Below, piece after piece: positions 17,010 through 26,098 of a stretch of 64,000 nucleotides of DNA. Positions within the stretch are counted from its first letter, which is position 1. Each line of letters starts with the position of its first letter. The notes under the pieces were generated by a model. The model was not told the DNA's origin and did not search any database. It saw only the letters and a list, made by a program, of their open reading frames with translations. Made by a program: the position numbers and the translations under genes. Source of the DNA: Sporanaerobium hydrogeniformans (lineage in GTDB: Bacteria; Bacillota; Clostridia; Lachnospirales; Cellulosilyticaceae); NCBI RefSeq assembly GCF_002735925.1, contig NZ_PEDL01000002.1:62001-126000 (forward strand), written 5' to 3'.

Positions 17010-19400
17010 ATGAATGTACCTATGTCATGGCTTAAACAATATGTAGATATAGATGTGGATATGAAGACCTTTGAAGACCGTATGACGATGTCCGGCTCTA
17101 AAGTAGAAGCAGTAGAAGAAACAGGAAAAGAAATTACAAAGGTTGTGTCTGGAAAAATTATAGATGTTCAGCCACATCCTAATGCAGATAAATTACGTAT
17201 TATGCAAGTAGATATTAAAGGAGAAAGGACTCTCCAAATTGTAACCGCTGCCACTAATGTACAATGTGGGGATATTGTACCTGTTTCTTTAGATGGTGCA
17301 ACCCTTGCAGATGGACTTAAAATCAAATCAGGTAAACTTCGAGGTGAAGTATCGGAGGGGATGTTTTGTTCTGTAGAGGAACTTGGCTTTGATGAAAAAG
17401 ACATCGAAGATGCACCACATAACGGTGTCTATATTTTCCCAGCAGATATGCCCCTTGGAGTAGATGTAAAACCTTACTTTGGTTTAGGTGAACAAGTGGT
17501 AGAATATGAAATCACTTCTAACCGTCCAGATTGTTTTAGTATTTTGGGGATTGCGAGAGAAGCAGCAGCAACCTTTAATAAACCTTTTAAATTTCCAGAG
17601 ATTAAAGTAGAAGAAATAGATGGAGATATTAATGAGTTTGCAAGTATTCAAATTGAGAATGAAGAGCTTTGCCCACGCTATGCAGCTAGACTTATTAAAA
17701 ATGTAAAGGTAGGTCCATCTCCTAAATGGCTTAAAGACCGTCTTTTTTCAGCAGGTCTTCGTCCAATTAACAATATCGTAGATATTACCAACTATATGCT
17801 CCTTGAATTTGGTCAACCTATGCATGCCTTTGATTATGATAAATTAGCAGGTCATCAAATTATCGTAAGAAATGCTAAGGAAGGCGAAAAGCTAATTACC
17901 TTATTTGAAGAGGAAAAAACATTAGATTCCTCTATGCTAGTGATTGCAGATGCAGAAAAAGCAGTGGCTATTGCAGGTGTAATGGGAGGGAATAACTCAA
18001 AAGTAACGGAAGAAACAAAAACTATTCTCTTTGAATGTGCAAATTTTAGTGGTTACAGTATACGTCAAACCTCCAAAAAACTAGGACTTCGTAGTGACTC
18101 TTCTATTAAATATACAAAAGGCTTAGATCCTAACAATATTACATTAGCTCTTGAAAGAGCTGCCCAACTTATTAACTTAACAGGAGCTGGAGAAGTTGTA
18201 AAAGGGACTATTGATGTGTATCCGAGAAAACGTGAAGAATGGACTATTCCTTACGATGTACAGTGGATTAATCATTTCTTAGGTACAAGTTTAAGTGAAG
18301 ATGAGATGCTTGAGCTTTTTAAAAGGGTAGAATTTATTCCTCATAAAGAAAGCCAAACAGTTACCATACCAACCTTTAGACCAGATGTCACCATGATGGC
18401 GGACCTAGCTGAAGAGGTAGCTAGACTTTATGGGTATGATCGTATTGAACCAACCCTTGAAAGAGGTAGACCTACTAGAGGACGTAAAAAATTTGACCAG
18501 TTAGTATGTGATGCTATTCGTCAATTTATGAGTATGTACGGTGTGCATGGTGCACTTACCTATACTTTTGAAAGTCCAAAGGTATTTGATAAATTAAATA
18601 TTGCAGCAGATAGTGCACTACGCAATCCATTAGTTATTACAAATCCATTAGGAGAAGATTTTAGCATTATGCGTACGACGACGCTAAATGGTATTCTTTC
18701 TTCTTTAGCTACCAACTACAATAGACGTGTAGCTGAAGCTGCTCTTTATGAGATCGGTAAGGTTTACTTGAAGCAAGAAGGAAAAGAATTGCCAGCAGAA
18801 ATCAAAAAACTAACCATTGGTTTATATGGCAAAAATGCAGATTTCTTTAGCTTAAAAGGTATGATTGAAGCACTTCTTGACCATCTTCACATTGAAACAT
18901 GGGAAGTAGAGCGCCAGACAGAGCTTGATTATATGCATCCAGGACGTTGTGCAAACCTTCTTATAGACGGTAAGGAGGCAGGTTTCTTTGGTGAGGTGCA
19001 CCCTATAGTTACTAAAAACTATGACATTGGTACAAAGGTTTATATGGCTGAGATAGATTTAGAAGCTCTTCTTAGAGGGATTCATAGAGATATTACCTTC
19101 AAAGCCCTTCCTAAATACCCAGCTACTGCACGTGATATTGCTATGCTAGTAGGTGAAAATGTACTTGTAGGAGAACTGGAAAAAATCATTAAAGTGCGTG
19201 GTGGTAAATTACTTGAGAAGCTAGAGCTCTTTGATGTTTATCAAGGAAAACAAATTGAAGCGGGTTATAAGTCTGTGGCCTATAAACTCACATTCAGAGC
19301 AGATGATCATACGTTAACAGATGAGGAAATCCAAAAGGTAATGAAGAAGATATTAAGTGGTCTTGAAATGAATTGTGGTGCTAAATTAAGAGATCAATAA
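17010..19400 (+). CDS. pheT: phenylalanine-tRNA ligase beta subunit
   Basis: 796-residue partner of PheS. Domains in order: EMAP-type tRNA-binding domain (about 40-150, ending in PNADKLRIMQVD and related strands), B3/B4 editing domain (about 210-380, with NIVDITNYMLLEFGQPMHAFD), B5 domain (about 400-475), catalytic-like core, and the C-terminal FDX-ACB anticodon-binding domain (KYPATARDIAMLV, about 705-796). The editing site removes mischarged Tyr. Start ATG behind AAAGGAG. Ends in a terminator. Confidence 0.97.
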   Translation: MNVPMSWLKQYVDIDVDMKTFEDRMTMSGSKVEAVEETGKEITKVVSGKIIDVQPHPNADKLRIMQVDIKGERTLQIVTAATNVQCGDIVPVSLDGATLADGLKIKSGKLRGEVSEGMFCSVEELGFDEKDIEDAPHNGVYIFPADMPLGVDVKPYFGLGEQVVEYEITSNRPDCFSILGIAREAAATFNKPFKFPEIKVEEIDGDINEFASIQIENEELCPRYAARLIKNVKVGPSPKWLKDRLFSAGLRPINNIVDITNYMLLEFGQPMHAFDYDKLAGHQIIVRNAKEGEKLITLFEEEKTLDSSMLVIADAEKAVAIAGVMGGNNSKVTEETKTILFECANFSGYSIRQTSKKLGLRSDSSIKYTKGLDPNNITLALERAAQLINLTGAGEVVKGTIDVYPRKREEWTIPYDVQWINHFLGTSLSEDEMLELFKRVEFIPHKESQTVTIPTFRPDVTMMADLAEEVARLYGYDRIEPTLERGRPTRGRKKFDQLVCDAIRQFMSMYGVHGALTYTFESPKVFDKLNIAADSALRNPLVITNPLGEDFSIMRTTTLNGILSSLATNYNRRVAEAALYEIGKVYLKQEGKELPAEIKKLTIGLYGKNADFFSLKGMIEALLDHLHIETWEVERQTELDYMHPGRCANLLIDGKEAGFFGEVHPIVTKNYDIGTKVYMAEIDLEALLRGIHRDITFKALPKYPATARDIAMLVGENVLVGELEKIIKVRGGKLLEKLELFDVYQGKQIEAGYKSVAYKLTFRADDHTLTDEEIQKVMKKILSGLEMNCGAKLRDQ

Positions 19401-19410
19401 TAAAATAACT

Positions 19411-19454
19411 AAAAAGCAAATGTTTTCTTGGTAATCAAGGACATTTGCTTTTTT
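19411..19454 (+). terminator. terminator of pheST
   Basis: AAAAAGCAAATGT pairs with ACATTTGCTTTTT, with a smaller CTTG/CAAG pair inside. Confidence 0.85.
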
Positions 19455-19577
19455 ATTTGAAAGGAATTATTTTGTAGAATAATGTACCCTTTAAAAAACA
19501 TATACTACAAAGGATATAAAATTTTAAAGATAAAAGTAAAGTACTTCATTGTAGTGATGGCAAAAGGAGAGGCTAAA

Positions 19578-20090
19578 GTGGATTTAACTGCACTAACTAT
19601 GTATTTATATGAATATGGTTTTGTCCTCTTATTTATCCTCGTATTTTTAGAATATCTCAATATACCTGGTTTTCCTGCGGGGATGATTTTGCCAGCTGCA
19701 GGTTTTTTGATTCGTCAGGGGAATATGAACTTTTGGTTAGCCCTTTTTGTAAGTGTTAGTGCTGGAGCTTTGGGAAGTGCTTTTGCCTATAGCATTGGCA
19801 AATTAGGGGGACAACGTATCCTCTTATTTTTAACTAAACGTTCGCCTAAACAGCAACGTTATGTAGAAAAATGTATACAGCTTATTGAAAAACAAGGAAC
19901 AAAAATTATATTAGTGGCAAAGCTTATACCTATTGTACGCACTTTAATCGGTATTCTAGCAGGTACTTTAAATATGAATTTTATAACCTATATGTTTTAC
20001 TCTAGCTTAGGGGTAGCTATTTGGAATTCAGTTTTCATGAGTATGGGCTATTTACTTCCTAGGTTTAATGAAGCTTTTACCATGATGTAG
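19578..20090 (+). CDS. DedA-family membrane protein
   Basis: About 170 residues with four to five hydrophobic segments and the family pattern: LEYLNIPGFPAGMILPAAGFLIRQG after the first helix, GSAFAYSIGKLGG, and the conserved Arg-containing VAKLIPIVRTLIGILAG. DedA proteins act in membrane lipid transport and proton-motive-force homeostasis. I choose GTG at 19578, seven bases behind AAAGGAGAGG; an in-frame ATG at 19482 would add 32 residues but has no near ribosome site. Terminator upstream, so independently transcribed. Confidence 0.85.
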   Translation: MDLTALTMYLYEYGFVLLFILVFLEYLNIPGFPAGMILPAAGFLIRQGNMNFWLALFVSVSAGALGSAFAYSIGKLGGQRILLFLTKRSPKQQRYVEKCIQLIEKQGTKIILVAKLIPIVRTLIGILAGTLNMNFITYMFYSSLGVAIWNSVFMSMGYLLPRFNEAFTMM

Positions 20091-20156
20091 AACTTAGTTG
20101 TGTATAAAAAAGAATGTTTTAGCTTAACCTATTTAGATAAGAAAGGATGTGTCACA

Positions 20157-20282
20157 ATGCCCAACAAACCAGGTTCCAATAATCCTCAGCAAAAGGGGAT
20201 GCGTAGACAAAAATTGCATGATGAGCAAAATAATCATGGAGAACCTAAGCAAAAAACAAGTTATAGAAAAGTAGAAGAATAA
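20157..20282 (+). CDS. small basic hydrophilic protein, unknown
   Basis: A 41-residue frame starting MPNKPGSNNPQQKG and rich in Asn, Gln, Lys and Glu, without hydrophobic segments. GAAAGGA precedes the ATG at 20157 by about nine bases. It follows the DedA gene by 66 bases and ends before a terminator, so it may be co-transcribed. No family recognised; disordered composition is like some small spore or stress proteins, but that is only a resemblance. Confidence 0.5.
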   Translation: MPNKPGSNNPQQKGMRRQKLHDEQNNHGEPKQKTSYRKVEE

Positions 20283-20295
20283 AGGATAATCTAAC

Positions 20296-20325
20296 AAAGT
20301 AGCCTGCATTTTAAGGCTACTTTTT
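20296..20325 (+). terminator. terminator after the small basic gene
   Basis: AAAGTAGCC pairs with GGCTACTTT around a ten-base loop, followed by Ts. Confidence 0.8.
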
Positions 20326-20445
20326 AATGTTTAAAGGTGAAATAAAAACAATAAAGAGGTAAGTATTGACTATTTATATCTAAAAAGAAATATGGTAGAG
20401 TGAAAAGAAAGAAAAACTTAAAACAAAAGGGAGAGGAAGAAGAGA

Positions 20446-20793
20446 ATGAAAAAGTGTCATCAAGGACAAAAGTGGGTATTTAATAAAGATTACGCAGGTG
20501 AACAAGTAGCAGAGGGTGTAGAGCGTAAAGTTTTAGCTTTTTGTGAATGCTTAATGTGTGTAGAAAACCATTTTGAGGAAGGAGCTATTGGGGCAATGCA
20601 TAATCATCCCCATACGCAGATTACTTATGTCGTAGAGGGGGAATTTGAATTCACTATTTCAGGAGAAACCAAACGAGTAACAAAAGGTGACACAATGTTA
20701 AAGGAAAATGGCATTATGCATGGCTGTAAATGCCTTAAAAAAGGCATTCTTTTAGATGTATTCACTCCTATGCGCGAAGATTTTATTGGTTAA
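20446..20793 (+). CDS. single-domain cupin protein
   Basis: A 115-residue cupin with both motifs: GAIGAMHNHPHTQITYVVEG (motif 1, with metal-ligand His and Glu-region) and GDTMLKENGIMHG (motif 2, with the second His). Such small cupins bind sugars or small acids or act as isomerases or sensors. ATG follows GGGAGAGG. It is a single gene with a terminator on each side. Substrate unknown. Confidence 0.8.
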   Translation: MKKCHQGQKWVFNKDYAGEQVAEGVERKVLAFCECLMCVENHFEEGAIGAMHNHPHTQITYVVEGEFEFTISGETKRVTKGDTMLKENGIMHGCKCLKKGILLDVFTPMREDFIG

Positions 20794-20883
20794 GTAGGGG
20801 TTTATAAAAGTATAGGAGAATAGAGTTTTAGGTTAAAGCTTAGAAAGAATAACTTGTAGTTAATTGCAACTAATAAATAGAAC

Positions 20884-20921
20884 AAAAAGATGGTTCTTAC
20901 AGTAAAAGAACCATCTTTTTT
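20884..20921. terminator. bidirectional terminator
   Basis: AAAAAGATGGTTCTT and AAGAACCATCTTTTT form a strong stem between the convergent cupin and histidine kinase genes. Confidence 0.85.
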
Positions 20922-20956
20922 AGTGCAATAAAATATAGATAAAAAGCTACATATTT

Positions 20957-22722
20957 CTATATGTTTTCTAAAGGAATGCGGAAAGAGATACAAGTACCCA
21001 TGCCTTTTTTGCTAAGAATTTTAAGTTGATACTCAAAACCATAGGTGAGCATAAGACGACGATTCAGGTTAGTGATACCAATATTTTTACTTTTTTCACT
21101 TTGGATACGTGCATATAAGTTTTTGACTTCTTCTTTAGTAAGTCCTACACCTGAATCAATTACAGTAAAGTAGAGATGGTTTTCTCTAGCATAAGCCTTT
21201 AGTTTAATATAACCTGTATGTTCTAGTGGGCGGATACCGTGACTAATACTATTTTCAATTAAGGGCTGAAGCATAAGTCGAAAGACCTTATAGGAAAGGA
21301 TTGTATCATCTACCTCATAATAAATGATGAACTGCTCTCCATAACGCATTTTTTGAATAGCTGTGTATTTTTTTAGATAATCGAGTTCATCTTGTAAACA
21401 AGTGCCAGTGGCTGCATCCTCCAGTGCATACTTTAAAATGTCTGATAAATAACGAATCATTTGATTTAATTGTGTAGGTTTTCCAGTGAGTCTTAAAGCA
21501 TTAAAGTCAAGAGCTTGCAAGGTATTAAAGAGGAAGTGAGGATTAATTTGTAACTGAAGAGCAGCAAGCTCTGCAATCTCTTGCTTATATTGTTTTTGGG
21601 CAAGTTGTTGATGAAGTTGATTAGATTTTAGGAAAATGTTAATTACATTATTTAAAATAAGTCCATATTCATCATTAGTAGCATGGGAGGGTAAGGGTGT
21701 AACAATACCTTTTTCAGCTGACTCAAAGACATTTACAATATGCTCAATTTGTTGAAAGTTTTTCTTGGTAGTAATATAGGACAAAATAAGAGTGACAAGG
21801 CAGTTTCCTATAAGGACGCATAAAAAAGTTAAAAAGGTATCCTTTCCATGCTCAAAAAATCGTTCAATAGGAACAAGAGATAAAAAAGAAATATCATACT
21901 GCTTTAAGGTAAAGCTTTGAAAGAGGTAAAGCTTTTGATGAATGGTGACCCAGGAATTATTAAGTGAAGAGAGATTTTCTACACTATTAATAAGATTCTG
22001 AAGGCTACCCGAAGAACGAGCAAGGAGAGGAGCTCCATTATCATTAGAGGTAAGTATATGATGTTCTGCATCTAAGAGATAAAGAAATTCAGCGTTATCC
22101 GAAGTACTACTATTTAAAGTATCTATAAATTGTGAAGAATTGATATTGATGACAATGAGTCCTGAAATATTGTGCATAGGTTGAAAAATAGAGATGACTT
22201 CTTTCTCAGGTATGTAATTAAATTCTTTATAAGAGCGCTTTTTAATCCATTGTTTTTTTAAAGAGCCCTTTTGTTCATACTCATCTAGCCATGAACGATC
22301 TGGATAGGTAGCTAATGTATTAATTCCGTTTTTAGAAGAGAAGAAGGTATTTAAGCCATCTAAATAGAGATAGATAGAATCAATATCAGGGTGAGAATTA
22401 GCAACAGTACTGAGGATTGTTTTCATACTATTTAAGAAAACCACATCCTCATACTCAAAATGTTGCTTCGAAAGAAGCTTTTCTAAAGAAAGGACAAGTC
22501 TGGGGTTATAAGTTAAAAGTTCATATTGATAAGCTGAGTTGCTAATAACAAACTCAAAGTTTTCTTGTAAGCGACTAAGTGTATTTTTAGACTGTTGATG
22601 AATGTTAATGGAACTATTGATACTAATAAAGACAATAGCAATAAAACAAAATAAAAGGTTGGAACGAGCATAATTAAAGAAAAGGTACGAAAGCGTTTTA
22701 AAAAAAATTTTTTCATCATCAT
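20957..22722 (-). CDS. YesM-type sensor histidine kinase, frameshifted as given
   Basis: Membrane kinase of sugar locus 1. Read with one added base at the A8 tract (22700-22707) it is about 588 residues: an N-terminal membrane helix (LLFCFIAIVFIS), an extracellular sensor region, a second helix near VLIGNCLVTLILSYITT, HAMP, the His box LQINPHFLFNTLQ, and a HATPase domain with LQPLIENSISHG and DSGVGL. As given, the ATG at 22722 (ATGA overlap with the regulator stop, GAGAGG upstream) opens a frame that ends after 69 codons, while the kinase frame is open from before 22700 but has no start codon. The paralogue at 52032 is 589 residues, supporting the repair. Confidence 0.85.
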
Positions 22723-23468
22723 GAGTAAAACCTCTCAGGATATTTTTTTTCTCTGTATTCAGTAGGTGTCATTTTATAATACTGCTTAAAGGAACGAGAA
22801 AAATTTTTGGGATTGTCATAACCTACATAATAAGCAATTTCGTAATGCTTGTATTGAATATTATCTAACATTTTAGCAGCTTCTTTCATGCGTATTTCAT
22901 ATAAATAGTCAGAGAAACTAGTGCCTGCTTTATCTTTAAAGAGCTTAGAAAGATAATTAGGGCTTAAGTTTACCAAAATAGCTGCTTCTTCTAAAGTAGC
23001 ACTTCTAAAATTTTCTTTAATATAGGAACAAATTGTAGAAATAATTTTATCATAGTAGGGTTGACCCTGAATGGCTTCGGTAACATGGTTTTCTTGATCA
23101 AGAGTAATTTTGAGCTGTTCAAAGCAGGCATAGAGCTTTTCATAATGAATAGGTTTAAGAAGATAATCACTGGCATGATTAATAATGGCAGTATGTAAAT
23201 AAGAAAAATCTTGATAGCCTGTTAAAAAAACAAATTTGATATGGGGGTAATCCTTTACTAAATGATTACTGAGTTCAATGCCAGTCATTACAGGCATCTT
23301 TATATCCGTTAAGATGACGTCTGTAGGATGCGTTTTAATAAAATCTAAGGCTTGGAGGCCATTTGAAAACTGTCCGATAATTTTAAAACCTACTTTATCC
23401 CAAGGGAAAAGATGAGTAAGTCCTTCACGTATATTTAATTCATCATCAATAATTATAAGTGAATACAT
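22719..23468 (-). CDS. YesN-type response regulator, AraC-family output
   Basis: 249 residues: receiver domain with IIIDDELNIREGL, phospho-acceptor Asp in DVILTDIKMPVMTG (near 54), Thr/Lys switch residues in FLTGYQDF and LLKPI, and a C-terminal AraC double helix-turn-helix (ATLEEAAILVNLSPNYLSKL, then the GYDNPKNFSRSFKQYYKMTP end). Partner of the YesM kinase behind it (4-base ATGA overlap). The expected target is the divergent sugar ABC operon, whose promoter carries a 19-bp direct repeat. ATG at 23468 follows AGAGGTGA; a longer frame from 23519 lacks a ribosome site. Confidence 0.92.
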   Translation of the reverse strand: MYSLIIIDDELNIREGLTHLFPWDKVGFKIIGQFSNGLQALDFIKTHPTDVILTDIKMPVMTGIELSNHLVKDYPHIKFVFLTGYQDFSYLHTAIINHASDYLLKPIHYEKLYACFEQLKITLDQENHVTEAIQGQPYYDKIISTICSYIKENFRSATLEEAAILVNLSPNYLSKLFKDKAGTSFSDYLYEIRMKEAAKMLDNIQYKHYEIAYYVGYDNPKNFSRSFKQYYKMTPTEYREKKYPERFYS

Positions 23469-23520
23469 AAGTTCTATCACCTCTTTGTAAATTACAAATA
23501 GAAATAAGATATTATTCATT

Positions 23521-23549
23521 ATTATAGGTAAAAATCATAAATTTAGCAA
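23521..23549 (-). promoter_or_regulatory. promoter of the locus 1 regulator-kinase operon
   Basis: On the minus strand TTGCTA (23544-23549), 17 bases, TATAAT (23521-23526), divergent from the binding-protein promoter. Confidence 0.6.
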
Positions 23550-23582
23550 CTTTCAATGACAAAACTATGTCAACTAAGTAGA

Positions 23583-23652
23583 TAAAGAAGATAAAACGTA
23601 GCCAGTGAAGACAAGTAAAGAAAACAACGTACTTAAAGAAGATAAAACGTAG
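23583..23652 (+). repeat. 19-bp direct repeat, candidate YesN operator
   Basis: TAAAGAAGATAAAACGTAG occurs exactly at 23583-23601 and 23634-23652. A related copy, TAAAGAAAACAACGTA, lies at 23616-23631, just before the second. The last copy ends 10 bases upstream of the -35 box of the binding-protein gene, a usual place for an activator. Direct-repeat sites fit AraC-type output domains; binding itself is inferred. Confidence 0.7.
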
Positions 23653-23661
23653 GTAAAAGGA

Positions 23662-23690
23662 TTGAGCTAATTTTTGAACCTGACTATACT
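23662..23690 (+). promoter_or_regulatory. promoter of the locus 1 ABC/GH operon
   Basis: TTGAGC (23662-23667), 17 bases, TATACT (23685-23690). The weak -35 fits a promoter that needs an activator. Confidence 0.6.
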
Positions 23691-23738
23691 GTAAACATAA
23701 AAGAAATACAGAAAGAGATAAAATGAGGAGGTTAAAAG

Positions 23739-25088
23739 ATGAAAAAAAGTTTAGCATTAGGTTTAATAGTTTTATTAACAACAGGTTTAATAAGTGGATG
23801 TGGTAATGGAGGGAGTAAGCAAGAGGCAACTCCAGCTTCCCCTCAATTAGAAGCATCAAAAACACCTAGTGAAACAAGTAAAGAACCTGTTACGTTACGT
23901 TTTTCTTGGTGGGGAGGAGATGAAAGGAATGAAGCTACATTAAAGGTTATTGAAAAGTTTGAGGCAGAATATCCTCATATTACCATTGAACCTGAATTTG
24001 GAGGAAGTGATGGATATCAAGAAAAACTTTCTACTTCTTTAGCAGGAAATGCAGCAGCAGATATTATTCAAAACGGAACAGGTTGGATGCCAGATTTTGT
24101 TTCTAGAGGGGATTTCTTTATTGACTTTAATACATATAAGGAACAAATTGATTTATCTGGTTTTGATGCACAGTATTTAGAGAACGTAGGAACTTTTGAT
24201 GGAAAGCTTCTTGGCTTACCAACAGGTATCGCTGGACCTACTTTTCTTATTAATAAAACATTGGCAACTAAGATTGGGTTAGAGGTTCCTCAAGATTTAA
24301 CTTGGGAGGATTTAATTACCCTTGGTAAAAAAGTAAAAGAATATGATAATAACCTTTATTTACTCAATATGGATTCTTCAACTTTAAAAACACACGTATT
24401 AAGACCTTATATTCTTCAATTAACAGGTACTCCATTCATCGATGATGAAGCAAAAGTGCCAAGCTTTACAAATGAACAGTTGCTTCAGGTAATGGATTAC
24501 ATTAAAGCATTATATGATAATAATGTGGTACAGCCAGCTAGTGAAAGTGCTTCTTTTAAAGATGCAGTTCAGACCAATCCAAAGTGGATAGCAGGTGAAT
24601 TCGTAGGGATTCTGACAGACTCTTCAAGAGTAGATGTTATGACAAGTGCTAATACGGAAGTGGAATATATGATTGCTTCTATGCCACAATTACAAGACAA
24701 GAAAAATGATGGGTACTATGCGAATCCACCTCAGTTGATGTGTATTAATAAAGCAAGTAAGCATATTGAAGAAGCAGTTCTTTTCCTAGATTATTTCTAT
24801 AATAATGCAGAAGCGGCAGAGATATTAAAGGATCTACGTTCTGTTCCTCCAACAGCACAGGCAAGAGAAATTTGTGAAGAAAAGGCACTTATTAGTCCTC
24901 TTGTAAAAGAGGCTGTTGACAAAGCACTTGAGTTAAATGGTACAAATGAAATGGGCTTAACAACCGATGGAGAAATTGAAGCTGTAATGGATGATATGAT
25001 AGAATCAGTTATTTATGGAAAGACAGGTACTGTGGAAGCAGTAGATAATGCAGTCAAAATGTTTACACATGTGCTTTCTGATAAATAA
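23739..25088 (+). CDS. sugar ABC transporter substrate-binding lipoprotein (locus 1)
   Basis: 449 residues, family 1 (MalE-like) binding protein. Signal peptide with lipobox LISGC, lipidated Cys at residue 21, then a low-complexity linker (GGSKQEATPASPQ). The mature part has RFSWWGGDERNEATLKVI and the FEAEYPHITIEPEF pattern common to oligosaccharide binders. It captures sugars at the outer face and delivers them to the two permeases downstream. AGGAGG precedes the ATG. A terminator-like hairpin follows, as is common where the binding protein is needed in excess. Confidence 0.93.
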   Translation: MKKSLALGLIVLLTTGLISGCGNGGSKQEATPASPQLEASKTPSETSKEPVTLRFSWWGGDERNEATLKVIEKFEAEYPHITIEPEFGGSDGYQEKLSTSLAGNAAADIIQNGTGWMPDFVSRGDFFIDFNTYKEQIDLSGFDAQYLENVGTFDGKLLGLPTGIAGPTFLINKTLATKIGLEVPQDLTWEDLITLGKKVKEYDNNLYLLNMDSSTLKTHVLRPYILQLTGTPFIDDEAKVPSFTNEQLLQVMDYIKALYDNNVVQPASESASFKDAVQTNPKWIAGEFVGILTDSSRVDVMTSANTEVEYMIASMPQLQDKKNDGYYANPPQLMCINKASKHIEEAVLFLDYFYNNAEAAEILKDLRSVPPTAQAREICEEKALISPLVKEAVDKALELNGTNEMGLTTDGEIEAVMDDMIESVIYGKTGTVEAVDNAVKMFTHVLSDK

Positions 25089-25112
25089 TACCTATTTAAG
25101 GTGAAAAAGTAT

Positions 25113-25167
25113 GCTGCCATAGATGTTATTACAAGTTTTCTTGTAAACTTTTTATGGCAGTTTTTTT
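25113..25167 (+). terminator. partial terminator between binding protein and permease genes
   Basis: CTGCCATA (25114-25121) pairs with TATGGCAG (25153-25160), enclosing a TTACAAG/CTTGTAA pair, then seven Ts. Placed inside the operon it should reduce permease and enzyme expression relative to the binding protein. Confidence 0.7.
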
Positions 25168-25185
25168 AGACTAGGAGGTTAGACG

Positions 25186-26088
25186 ATGAAGAGATCAAGA
25201 CAGCATTATTGCAAAAGAGATTATATGGGATTGGTGTATATACTGCCTTGGTTATTAGGCCTTTTACTTTTACAACTGTATCCTTTCATAACTTCTTTCT
25301 ATTATTCTTTTACCGATTATAGCTTTTTTAACACCCCTAAATTAGTGGGACTTAAAAACTATATAAGGCTATTTACTATTGACCCGGAATTTTTTAATTC
25401 CTTAAAAGTAACCCTTATCTATACTCTTTATACTGTACCAGGTAAATTGATCATGGCTCTTTTTATAGCTGTTATTTTAAATAAAAATTTAAAAGGTATT
25501 AATTTTATAAGGACTATTTATTACCTACCCTCTTTATTTGGTGGGAGTGTAGCTGTAGCTATTTTATGGAAGCTCTTGTTTATGAGCGATGGTGCTATTA
25601 ATAACATTCTTCAATTTTTACATTTACCAACTGTAGAATGGCTTGGTAATCCAGATGTAGCACTTAAAACAATTTGTTTACTAGAAATATGGCAATTTGG
25701 CTCATCTATGGTTATGTTCCTAGCTGCACTTAAACAAGTACCAAGATCGCTTTATGAAGCAGCTCAAATTGACGGAGCAGGAAAGATTAAAATCTTTTTT
25801 AAAATAACCATTCCACAAATTACACCGATTATCTTCTTTAATTTAATTATGCAAACTATATCAGCACTTCAAAACTTCACTTCGGCTTTTGTTGTGACGA
25901 CAGGAGGTCCCAATAAAGCTACTTATGTATTAGGGATGAAGCTTTATACAGATGCATTTTCACACTATAAGATGGGTTATGCCAGTGCGACTTCTTGGAT
26001 AATCTTTATTTTAATTATGATAATAACTTTACTCCTATTTAGATTTTCATCTGGATGGGTATATTACGAAGATGGCGATGACTTCTAG
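25186..26088 (+). CDS. sugar ABC transporter permease (UgpA/LacF type, locus 1)
   Basis: 300 residues, six expected helices. The protein has the YILPWLLGLLLLQLYPF start of CUT1 permeases and an EAA loop, EAAQIDGAGKIKIFFKITIP, near residue 187, which contacts the ATPase. First of two permeases of the importer. AGGAGG precedes the ATG. No ATPase gene follows; a shared MsmX-type subunit elsewhere is expected from how CUT1 systems work in Firmicutes. Confidence 0.92.
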   Translation: MKRSRQHYCKRDYMGLVYILPWLLGLLLLQLYPFITSFYYSFTDYSFFNTPKLVGLKNYIRLFTIDPEFFNSLKVTLIYTLYTVPGKLIMALFIAVILNKNLKGINFIRTIYYLPSLFGGSVAVAILWKLLFMSDGAINNILQFLHLPTVEWLGNPDVALKTICLLEIWQFGSSMVMFLAALKQVPRSLYEAAQIDGAGKIKIFFKITIPQITPIIFFNLIMQTISALQNFTSAFVVTTGGPNKATYVLGMKLYTDAFSHYKMGYASATSWIIFILIMIITLLLFRFSSGWVYYEDGDDF

Positions 26089-26098
26089 GAGGGATATA

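Noticed and set aside
19482-19577. N-terminal extension of the DedA protein from the ATG at 19482
   Set aside because: No ribosome site near it, unusual basic residues, whereas GTG at 19578 has AAAGGAGAGG at ideal spacing and begins right before the first helix.
22513-22722. Separate 69-residue membrane peptide before the kinase
   Set aside because: The kinase frame is open across this whole stretch and encodes the expected N-terminal helix and sensor region; the peptide is the out-of-frame reading after the A8 tract.
23583-23652. CRISPR-like repeats
   Set aside because: Only two exact and one degenerate copy, uneven spacing, adjacent to a promoter; no cas genes in the window.
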